From: Setomelanomma holmii
Taxonomy: Eukaryota > Ascomycota > Dothideomycetes > Pleosporales > Phaeosphaeriaceae
Length of the DNA: 64,000 bases
Assembly: GCA_010015745.1 (NCBI GenBank)
Contig: ML978278.1
Coordinates: forward strand, 1 to 64,000
Direction of reading: 5' to 3'
The notes under the pieces were generated by a model. It was not told the origin of the DNA and did not search any database. It saw only the letters and a list, made by a program, of their open reading frames with translations. The position numbers and the translations under genes are program-made. Positions 54,213-64,000 of this stretch are shown piece by piece; position 1 is the first letter of the stretch; the number at the start of each line of letters is the position of its first letter.

Positions 54213-55526
54213 TCAAAGGACTATGTGTCCCGACAGATGCAAGTACGAGTCCCAGTGCTCAGTGAAGTAGTGTCCTGGCGTCTCTGTATACCTAAGCTTT
54301 CCACGATTGATTGGCTTCAATTTGCCCTCTGGTACCCATATCGACAACTGTTTGAAGTCCGAAGCGGGTCTGATGAGTGTGTATGGCGCATCTTTGATCC
54401 TTTGGCCGGGATAAGTCAACAAGAGCTCGAACGTTTGGGGTCGGGATATTTGGTTCAGTGGTTTGAGAAATTGCCTCTCCATCTCGTCAAAGCTTGCATG
54501 GCCGTGTGTTGTGCGAGGGTGATTGAGGCCACACCAAATCAGGGCAACACGCAGGTCTTGCAAGTGAGACAAATTTGCCACTATATTCCAGGTTGTTCTC
54601 CGCGGAAGCAGAATATCCAGATTTGGGGCTTCAAAATCTACACCCTCGATTTGTTCAACTGGATGATCAACGAGTAGTTGGAATGGTGTCGATTGATTCC
54701 CCTTATAATCCGAATAATCCTGCGTGATACAGAGGCGGCGGATGAGCATCCAACGATTCGGGAGAGTCGATTTGCGGAATTGGCGAAATGTGAAGAGATT
54801 TGGAAAGTGGAAATATCGGCTCGTGTAAACCATATCGATAAGTTCGGCATAGCTGGAAGTGGACAGTCAGCGCTTCGTTTGCCATCAAGTCGCAACACGT
54901 ATGTGGCGCACTTACACTCGACGACAAGATCGCAGGAACGGAATTATATCCCCATCAGTCTTTATGCGGTCTTTCAGCATACCAGCGTTGTTGATCTTGC
55001 CTGCGAGACAGCTCGGTACGATTTCTCTCTGGACTCCCTTGTATTGCGGAACACAAGGTTCTTCGCACCTGAAGTAGCCCATTCGCTTCTGAGTCTCTTT
55101 CAACATGATATGTAGCCATTTGCCGTCGAGTATAGCATCATATGTCATGTTTCTCAGCTCAGGTGACATCTGTAACAGTCGTGAAGTCGTCTGAGGATCG
55201 ATCGGCTGCTTTCGACCCATCACAAGATGATCGCTGAAGTCGATCGACGCCATCAGCGCTTTCGACGGCGGAGCTGCATTCGAGGTACCCGTGCGAGCCA
55301 AGAAGAAAGGCGGTGTCAGCTTGCGCTGGGTTGTACATCTCGGCGCTGGGGTGGGCGATGCTAGAATACACCGGTTGTACAGAGTCTCCATATCCAGTCT
55401 CTTTCCAGGATCCTCATCATCTGTTGATGGTCTAAGGCGAGGCCATCTCTTAAGATATCGAGCCATTGGAGAAGACACTCGAGTGAGGCCTTTCTTGATG
55501 CGCCTGTTCCACTTGTCCTTCGCCAT
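54213..55526 (-). CDS. DUF7730/F-box-like protein of unknown function
   Basis: Two exons, 55526-54916 and 54852-54213, with a 63-nt GTAAGT...CCAG intron that closes in phase to SCRRVYAELIDMVYTSRYFHF; 416 aa. The family pattern is clear: LLQMSPELRNMTYDAIL (an F-box-like helix), PFLRSCRRVYAE, then FTFRQF and a long region of short strands and helices. An N-terminal basic region (KDKWNRRIKKGLTRV) precedes it. Many paralogues exist in Dothideomycetes and related fungi; no function is known. It is convergent with the AlaX-type gene (126 bases between stops). Confidence 0.85.
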
Positions 55527-56134
55527 TGTGTCGTCCTAGTTGCAGGTGACAGCGAGCAGCGAACGAGTCATAGAATGAAGGCGAGATGCTCGCGACACAG
55601 CCTGAAAGCGAATGTTGGTACACATGCCAATGACTGAGAAGAATGCGTGAAAACGCCTGCTCAGAGACGATAGCGATAATGCGGCATGTAATCAATGCTG
55701 GAAGGTAACGACGCGTTGCCATGATGTGGTTCGCTTGAAAGATGGGAGTGGAAGAAGAAGAAGAAGAGTGAGGAGAAATTGCGCCGAGAAGCTTCTTGCC
55801 TTGCTTCGTGCTTACCACAACGTCCGCAGTACCTGCCTCAAAAAACCTATCGAGGACCCACCAAGGTGCCTTCCTCAACCTCGCGACCTAATTTGAGTTA
55901 TAGCAATGATAGAAATACTACCAATCCCCGAATGAAGGACGGAAGGGGTAGTGCAAGTGAAGGCAGGTCTGTACACTTTTGCGCTAATGCGCGGCTGTTT
56001 GTGAAAATGTTACATACTGTTCTATCCTAATTGAAGCTCACCGCTGCCTGACCTGGTATCATATGCATTCGCAATTCCTATATATCCCAACCTTTGTTTC
56101 AACTCGGCCCGAAAGAACCTTGCTTAGCAAGCCT
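55527..56134. other. Intergenic region
   Basis: 608 bases between the start of the DUF7730-type gene and the stop of CSE1. A minus-strand frame (55878-55450) overlaps the neighbouring gene and has no motif. An (AAG)n-like tract lies at about 55752-55767. Confidence 0.5.
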
Positions 56135-59100
56135 TTACTGTAGGTACTGCGCCAACGCTTGCTTCGACGTGTTGTCCAGTCTCTCCTGCACGATACTGAC
56201 AATCCTACCGTTATGTCGCGTGTTAGCATCTTTCAGATACTGTGACACCCATTGCTTCACATCGGCAATTTCTGGGAATGGGTCGCGTGGCGGCTTCTTG
56301 CAGGTATTGAGCTGGGTAAAGCCGACCCCGAAGCCAACCTCGTCAACGTCTGCATCAGGGATGATGTCATCCGCAGTAGTCGGAACTGGTGGATTCACGA
56401 GTAGCTCAATGAGCCTCTGCGCAGTGAGCATCCAACCCTTCGGGTAGCGATCAACGAAAGCCTGCGAATCGCCAAGCGTCTTGGTGAATGATACCACAGC
56501 GGTCTTGCGGTCGGTTGGCCGTGCTAGCTTCTGGGTGTCTGGAAGAATGACGGTGAGGTACATCGGCTTGAAAATGCTATGATAAAGTTAGCAATTGCAG
56601 TGCGAGTTATAACTCTGACTTACTCATGCTGAATCTGATCGGTGACATTGATAAAGAAATCGGTGCCAAGGCCTTTGTCTTGCCGCGCAGAGACGAAGTG
56701 GTAGAACGCAATGAAGCGCTGTTGGAAGTTTTCTGTCTTCATGTTTGAGAGCCTCTGCAGCATGAGTTGGAGGATGGTGACGAAGTAGGGCTCTAGTGCC
56801 TGGGGCGGTATGTACGTAATGACAGCTTCGATAAGCTCGAACGAGTAGCTCTCGTGCGCCTTGGTCGAAACGAGCTTCTGGAAGATGCCGAGGACCGGCT
56901 CTATCTGCTTGTCGGCAACAATGTGTGATGCGTCACGGGCGATCATGGCACTTAGCAGACGGGCAAGAGCTGGTACATTGCCTCGCTGTTCCCAAAGAGA
57001 TCCTTGAAGAATGATCGTGAAAAGACTGCGGTAATACGAAGTGAGCTCGCCGGACGGGTTTGCTTCTAGTAGCGCAGAGAAGAGCTGGAAAATGTAAGGA
57101 GTGAACTCTTCCACACCTTCCTGCAGACAGGCAGCAAAGGGCTCGTACAGCTTCTCCTCGAAGACTTGGGGGTGCTTTGGGGCAGCAAACCGTATGAGAG
57201 CGCCAATACCTTCGAAGAGGTAGTACTGGAAGCGAGGATTGCTGGGGTTGTGCCTGATGACCTTGAGGATTCCGATGAATTGGTTCAGGATGCTGTCGCA
57301 GATTGGTAGTACACCGTCTCGAATGAAGATGAGCACCCGCATGACGCATTTCATCAAGAACTCATTCTCCTGGATCTTCTCAGGCTTCGGATCCTTAGTA
57401 ATGAGCTTGAACAAGTGAGTCAAAAGGTCTCGCGACGATGTTACAACATCCCCTCTTGGAATGATGGGTTGCTTGTTGCTATCGGTCATGAAAAGCGCAC
57501 GCTCGACAGCGATGGAGGCGTAGGTATGGATGACATAGTTCTCGTTGCCGAGCTGATTGACGAGCAGAGGGAAGGCTGCTCGCCATAGATCCGGTGACAA
57601 TTGACTTCGGAAGATGTAGAGGAACTTGATTGCATCAACCTTCAGGATAGCCTCGGCACTCTCACTCTGTAGGTCAGCTGCAATGTGCGTCGTGAAGAAC
57701 TCTAGGATGTTGACGTTCTCATTGACGCTCATGATACCTTGAGCGGCAGTTGCGGTGCCCTTTGCGGCAATCGCAGTGAACAGATAGACTGCGGTATCTT
57801 TCGACTTCCAATTTTCTGTAGTATCTTTTGCGTAGTTCTGTAGGTATGCGTCGATGTATGTTTGCGATGTGGTGGTCACCAATGCCTCGAATCGGGACAT
57901 CAACTGCCGTAGGAAGTTCGTAGCCGCTCGTCGGCGCGTGTCGTTGTCTGATCCCTCCAAGTCTCTCCGAATAAACTCGATTGGCTCGTCCTCGAACAGC
58001 TCCACATCTGACTCGCGCAAAGTCAGATTAGGCAGAATCACCTTCTCGATGACCTGGACCAACACAGTCTGATTGTTGAAGTTCTCGGCGTGGTGTGTCG
58101 AGGCAACAGAGGTGAGGAACTGCAATGCCTTGCTGACGAGGATATCATATTTGGTTTCTAAGCCAACGGTCATCAAGAAACTCCAAGTCGTCTCGATGAA
58201 TTGCCCGAGGTGCGGTCCAAACACGTCCTCGTACTTTTGAATGTAGAGCATAAGCGCCTCAAATATACCAGCACGGACATATTCTTGCGGTCCCGATTCT
58301 GTGTCGTCCGTCGTGCGAAGCGATGGATTATCGTATGTGAGATACTTGTGGAGTAGGCCTGCGATTATGCCAATGTGGTCTTCGAAGACGGGAGGCAGAT
58401 CTTGACACGAAAGATCGTAGAAAAGCTTTACGATGAGGTCGAGTGTGGTGAAGGCTTCCTTGAGAGCTGCAGGATTTCCTTCCGATGCTGTGACGAGGGC
58501 GTCGGTGTTCTCGAGAAGCTGGAGGAACGGGCTACTGAACTTTGATAGAACGTGGTTGATCTCAGTAAACAGGTCGTCGGATCGGAAGAGCGGCCGCCAT
58601 CGCTTGAAGACGGAATGTGCGACTTGCAAAACGCCATTGTTCACTGTGGAGTTGTTGGGCGTGAGGCGAGATATGAGGTCGTCCACCAACGTATCCCATC
58701 GTTCCCAGAAATCGCTCTCCGCTATGGCGCTGATGGCCTCGCCAAGCTGCGACTGCAGATTTGGTGGGACTGAGACCATGAGGCCTATTAGCTCGCGCTT
58801 GATGGCGACGACCTCATCCTCAGGCAACCTGTAGTTGCCATCTTCGTCTACCCAGTTGCGCTTTATGAAGTTCTTGAAGTATAGTGCGCTTGCGAGTCTG
58901 GTGGTTTGAGGAACCGCATCGGAGGCGACGATGTGTAATAGTGTGAGTGAGAAACCGGGCTTTGCTTGCTCTAGCTGGATTGCTGCTTCGGCTGGGTAGA
59001 GTCAGTATGCAAGCGCAAAAAGTGGAACTGAACAAGATCGCAAGTGGTAAAGATGCTGGAGTCTTGAGCTGGTAGTGATCATCATCATCTTTTTTTGTGC

Positions 59101-59274
59101 ATCAAAGCTGGACAGGCTCGAGTATGACGGCAGTGACATATTGAAATGGGGTACGACAGCTGCCTCCAAGTGTAGCCACCAGGTCGGTAAACAGAAAAGT
59201 TACTTGCCTTCTTTATTGCGCCGGGGATCTAAACTGGCCTCGAGCAGTTGCGATAGTGCGGAAATGTCAGCCAT
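56135..59274 (-). CDS. CSE1: Exportin-2 / importin-alpha re-exporter Cse1
   Basis: Three exons: 59274-59208, 58991-56624 and 56576-56135, closing in phase to 958 aa, the usual Cse1 length. The first intron is 216 nt and begins with GC (AAG|GCAAGT) rather than GT; the join gives NKEAEAAIQLEQ, as expected for the importin-beta N-terminal repeats. HEAT repeats run through the whole protein: FKNFIKRNWVDEDG, VLQVAHSVFKRWRPLFRSDDLFTEI, EYVRAGIFEALMLYIQKYED, KCVMRVLIFIRDGV, FQYYLFEGIGALIRFA. Cse1 carries importin-alpha back to the cytoplasm together with Ran-GTP. Essential in yeast. Confidence 0.96.
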
Positions 59275-59751
59275 GGCGACTACAGTATCCTAGGGCGGGG
59301 AGAGGGTGAAGGTGCAGTTATGCTCGATTTGTATGGATGTTTTGCAGAGTTGCGGGTTGCTGTTTGGTCAAGCCCACTTTGCAGCCGCTAGCGGGAAGCT
59401 TGAACCCTGCCCTGCAACCCCAGAAACTAGACTTTTGCGCCGAGGGCTGATCTGCTATCAGGTGACGGTCGCCCTTCACACTCAAGCCGCCACTACCGCC
59501 CTCGTAAGTATGGGTACCTGCCGTCTATAAGCCCTCTGAGCCTCATCACGCCGTCTGTCGCCCCTAAGCGCCGCAGAAAAATACATGGGCAGCGAGAACC
59601 CCGCCCAACGACTGCCTCGAAGCACCCCATGACTACCCACTCGATGCGCGCCCGCCACAGTCAGACTTCTCTTGTGCTCGCGCTGGAGGCGTAGTGCTGC
59701 GATTGATTGCGATAGCCACGGGCAGAGACGCCGTCTGCGACTCCAAGACGC
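59275..59751. other. Divergent promoter region (CSE1 / TSC2)
   Basis: 477 bases between two starts on opposite strands. No gene seen. Confidence 0.6.
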
Positions 59752-62700
59752 ATGTCTCCGCCAACAGACAATGTCGCACGCACCCCCGATCGCCGCTCCT
59801 CCACCCAGGCCCTCTTCACAGCCTTTCGCACTCTGACTGGCGGTCGCCTCAAGAGCCCTACACCGCCGCCGTCTACCTCCTCTGCGCAATGCACACCTGC
59901 CCGTACTCCTTCCCTTGGGGCCCTCCGATCAGTCTCTGTGTCGAGCCCGCACTCAGCCGACGGTAGCCTTCAGCGCATCAATCAGGGTTCGCAAAGGAAT
60001 GCACAACCCATAACGGGCGGGCCACCCGAGTTGGAGGACCTGGTTGCACAGCTGGACAGTGAAAAGCCATTCCCAGAAAGAGCTGCCGCTGTCGAGAAGA
60101 TATGCAACATCTTGGAAGACTACCCTGTGCGCAATGTGCTGGGACTGTGGTCTGTCGCAAGTGACCTGCTTCTGCCTGAGCAACCGGACGATGTCGCTGC
60201 AGTCGGCTACAAGCTACTGCAAAGCTGTGTCTCTTGGCCCAAGCTGAGCACCATTGAACGCAGCATTCTGTTCGAAGCCGCCTCCCTGCGCAAGACCGAT
60301 CGCTCCTTCCACTTGCGCCTTAGAGTCATAAACGCCCTTACCAAGAGAGGTCGAGATATCGAAGCTTGCGAATCGGCCATCGTTCCGTTCATCACTTCTT
60401 CGCTAGAGACATGCTATGAAGCCAGCCGTCAGGCTAGCAGAGACGTTGGCTATGCGAACAAGAAAGCCCACGGCAAGCGCGCAGTTGACATAGCAACACC
60501 TGAAGGAGAAAACTTGGCTCGCTTGTTTCAATATGCTATCGACATCTGCAAATTCAATGCCAAGATTCTTTCCGATGAAGATCTTGAGCTTCTACTAGAG
60601 CGCACACTGGACATATGTCGGCGGACAACGGAGCTACGTGAAATGGAGTCGTGTATCAGGCTTTTCGATACTGTCCTGACCTACGTCCATATGCCGGCCA
60701 AGGCGCTTCAGCCTTGCATCGAGGTTCTCTGTACCATCTACGCTATGCTTGATGACCTTCGAGATTCAACCTGGAACACGCTAAGCAACATGTTCACATC
60801 ACATGTCGGAGGTGCTGCGGTACTTTCGTTGTTGCACACTTTGCAGCATGGCCCGATACACAACTCTGACAAGCCCAATCAGATCTTCAAAGGCACCCTG
60901 GAAATATTGCAGCTACTTTTGTTGGATGATGGGCGCACCGCCTTGCCTGCAGTGCCCATGTCATTGCTATGTCCAGCTCTTAGAACGTCGATAACAGCGC
61001 GAGTTCCAGTACCCACAGAATTGATGATCAGACTGGTCGATACGATACTCGCGCAAGACCACATTCGGGACCATTTGCTTGGTGAAGCAGACGTGGGTGA
61101 TCTTATAGCCATCATTACTATATGTGTTGAGCGCAATGAGGACGATCGCCACGCGAACGGCTCAAGCGAGACTACGCACTCGACTGAGTCCCTACCCGAC
61201 TCTGAGGAAAGGCAACTGCGTCATCTTGCAAGTCGCATGCAGATCGAAGGTATAGCACTTTATCACTCTGTTACGACTTGCTGTACTGACTTTGAAACTA
61301 GATACAACTGTGGACCGACGTGCTAACGGCCATGTTGGTGACGCATCTGCCTCAGTGCGATCCCCGAACACACTGGTCAATCCTCGTCGCAGCCCGGAGG
61401 ATCCAATTTTCCAAGTTTTCATGAAGCTCGACAGCGCAAGCGATACTCTAGACTTTGTGCAGAAAGAAGCAGTTATGGAATTGTTCCTGCGCTTTTCACA
61501 CCACCTGGGTGACTTCGCTGCCGAAAAGCTCATTCAATATTATGCCAACGAGCGTTACCTCAATCCTGCTCACGACGAGTGGCTGAAGGTCTGCCGCGCG
61601 TTGACGAAAAGCCTGGTCAAGGACACTACCAGGCCTCGATCCCTTCGCATCGTTGCTATACAAGCATTGCGGGAGACGTATGACACCGTGGAGAAGCTAT
61701 GCGCAAGCGAGCTGGTCTCGCAGTGCGGGTCGCTGCTTTTGGACAACATCCAGACTGAAGGGGATGTTGAGATCCTACATGAGCTCGTGGACTTCGCTGT
61801 CCATGTAGCTGATCGGGCTTCAGTCGCCGAGTTCTCTACCATTATCGAGCTACTCACGGCGCGACTGACTTGTTCGCTCGCGACGACTACCATGAGCCCA
61901 CCGCGCTGGCCGCTACACTCCTCGGCGCTAAAAGGAGATGCACGTTTTGGCACACCTTGCAACATAATCGCCACGGCATTTGTACGTTTATTCATTCGCA
62001 GTGTCAGCGGCTCTGCCCAAAAGACGCGCATTCTGTACGAGTCTCTACGCGCAGTAGCTGGAGGTGAAAAGTACGATAATGACGCACGTTTGACAGCGCT
62101 GAAACTGTTATTTCGCCTGCGTGCTGATTCTCGGCATGCTCTTTCTGTTAGCTCCTCTTCGGAGGGCGAGCGTATAGCGGCTGAGCTCTGTCGCACAGAA
62201 GAGACAGCTATCGTTCTTGCCATAGTGGAGGAGGGTCCGACTGGCGATCAAACGAAGACTGAAGATTCGTCATCGTGGCGCGAGCAATGGAAAACGTCTG
62301 GCTCAAGTCCTCATTCTTCTCTGAACCGAAATACTGGACGCACCACTGCTGCCACCGGACGGGTGTCTAAGCCAATACCGCCACTATGGATGTACCCTGG
62401 TCCGAAGGGACTACCTGAGGAGCCTAACTCAGAATCTAGCAGGGTGGTGTTTTCACACATCGATGCTAGCAAGTATCCTCTCAGTGACGATGTGCTGGAT
62501 ATGGAGATCACTCTATGGCTAGAGCTTATCATTTCGCTTTTGCAACGGCCGCTAGATTGGGAGATCTACAGCTACGTACTCGTTCACCTTGGCCCACAAT
62601 TGTCAAATCAAGCTTTGGTGCGCAGTTGTGTTGTCCAACTAAGAATGCTCAGAAACGTCCTTTGTGAGCAGGTGCGGAACTCGAGCTTCCACGAGCCACC

Positions 62701-64000
62701 TGTGTATACGCTGCTCAAGAAGGCCGATGTGGCAGTTTGCTTGTTCCATGTTTTGACTGTCATTATCAGTTACCACGAATACTTCGAAAAGAGCGAGGAA
62801 GACGATCTGGTAAAAGCCTTCCTTCAGGGCATCGTGCAATGGGATCGAACGTCAAAGTGGTGTATCCACGCACTGTCGGTCTGTTGCTTCGAGGTTCCGT
62901 TGTCCGTCAGCAAATCGCTCGACAGTATCGTTCAGAAAATGTCCCAAATCGTTACTAAACCAGCGACTGCGATTCACATATTGGAGTTCCTCACTTCGCT
63001 GGCACGCTTGCCCGATCTGTACAAGAACTTCCGCGAGGATGAATTCAAGCTAGTCTTTGGAGTTTGCTTTCGGTATCTGCAACATATCAGAGATCAGCGC
63101 GACCGAGCAGCACACAGTACTACTCATCAAAACGGAATCAGAAGCCTGCGACACAGCGGAGCCTCACGAGATTTCGCTGTGTCGCCAGACCACTTCCCAG
63201 GGAGAGTGAAATCCATCGAGGACGATTTACCCCAATACTTGTACTCCCTTGCATATCACGTTATTACATTCTGGTTCATGGCGCTAAAGATGGAGGACAG
63301 GCCAAAGCAGATACCTTGGATCACAAAGAACCTCTACTATACCGACAACTCTGGAAAGCAGACCATGGAGGAGCAAGGACAGGTCATCATGGACATTATG
63401 AACATGGTCGCTTACACTGATCGAGATCAGACATTGAGAGATGAAAACTTCGCCAAACCTGGAGACGGCGAGATTTGGAAGAAGACATGGGTGGTCGGAA
63501 ATTCATTGGTGTCCATAGAGACAGCAGCGCGGACCGGTGTGTCGCTTGTCACAACGCGTCGTCCAGTAAGTCCCCGATGAGCATATGCGCGGTTGTAAAC
63601 TAACGCCCGGTAAGTGTGGAACACGCTTCCTGACTCTGAGACCGCTGCTTGCACCACCACCGCGTCACCAAGTTCCAATCACAGTCGGCCTCGCCTCCGA
63701 AGCATTTTACTCATCATCCTACGTTGGCGTATTGCCTGAGGATATCTTTCAGACATTCTACTCGCCTTTGGATTTGGCTAACCCACCGGTACCTCTCCCT
63801 GATGATGACATGACCCGTCGAGCAATTACTGCGTTTGACAGAATCGCCACCGTGGATGGCTACAAAGTTGGTGTCATCTATATTGGTGAAGGACAGACAA
63901 AGGAACGAGACATCTTCATGAACAATATCGGCTCCCCAGCTTATACTGCGTTCATCAAGGACCTAGGCACACTGTGCCGCTTGAAAGACGCAAAGTTCAA
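59752..64000 (+). CDS. TSC2: Tuberin (Tsc2) homologue, 5' part
   Basis: Partial gene; it runs off the window. Exons 59752-61249, 61302-63565 and 63615 to beyond 64000, introns of 52 and 49 nt in phase. The first 70 residues are Ser/Pro-rich; the tuberin N-terminal HEAT-like region follows (LEDLVAQLDSEKPFPERAAAVEKICNILEDYPV, MESCIRLFDTVLTYVHMP), then the central tuberin domain (PLSDDVLDMEITLWLELIISLL, FWFMALKMEDRPKQIPWITKNL). The last visible part enters the Rap-GAP domain (AFDRIATVDGYKVGVIYIGEGQT, NNIGSPAYTAFIKDLG). With Tsc1 it acts as GAP for Rheb and restrains TORC1. The catalytic Asn helix lies outside the window. Confidence 0.95.

Overview
The window is nuclear DNA of a filamentous ascomycete (Pezizomycotina; a Dothideomycete is my best guess, by inference only). 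The evidence is the gene repertoire (HET-NACHT-WD40 protein, 2EXR and DUF7730-type proteins, CRT10, a Tsc2 homologue, fungal-type C2H2 protein), the many short GT-AG introns of about 47-111 nt, the gene-dense layout on both strands, and transposon or gene relics with in-frame stops. Exon boundaries given below were placed by hand from splice consensus and phase; almost all close exactly in phase.

Layout. 0-2.9 kb: a decayed hAT transposase on the minus strand, ending in an ATAC microsatellite, with AATCA-type repeats beside it. 2.9-28.8 kb: mostly housekeeping and accessory genes: a C2H2-like protein, a His-rich GPI-anchored secreted protein, a LOG-family phosphoribohydrolase, a CLPTM1 protein, a Seb1/Nrd1 RNA-binding protein, mitochondrial citrate synthase, the citrate/oxoglutarate carrier Yhm2, a CRT10 protein, a 2EXR protein, a DUF1275 membrane protein, a secreted oxalate decarboxylase, an HSL-type hydrolase and three small single-pass membrane proteins. 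29.1-34.2 kb: an accessory island with a broken HET-NACHT-WD40 gene set between two divergent inverted repeats of about 0.5 kb, followed by a 12-bp minisatellite with an assembly gap. 34.2-47 kb: a hypothetical protein, a mitochondrial SDR, a tiny membrane protein, gamma-tubulin complex subunit GCP2/Spc97, a pair of inverted paralogues (one broken) with a MITE-like element between them, a Pns1/CTL transporter and a Rab4-like GTPase. 47-53 kb: a second decayed island with an Hsp70-like pseudogene followed on the same strand by a Ser/Thr kinase pseudogene. 53-64 kb: an AlaX-type editing protein, a DUF7730-type protein, exportin Cse1 and the 5' part of a Tsc2 (tuberin) gene that runs off the end.

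How genes may work together. Citrate synthase and the mitochondrial citrate/oxoglutarate carrier are neighbours on the same strand, so the enzyme that makes citrate lies beside the carrier that exports it; the oxalate decarboxylase 9 kb away belongs to organic-acid metabolism too, but no physical link is seen. The two decayed islands hold the most unusual content: an NLR-type self-recognition gene inside inverted repeats, and a chaperone-kinase pair that has lost both reading frames to nonsense changes while keeping its catalytic motifs.
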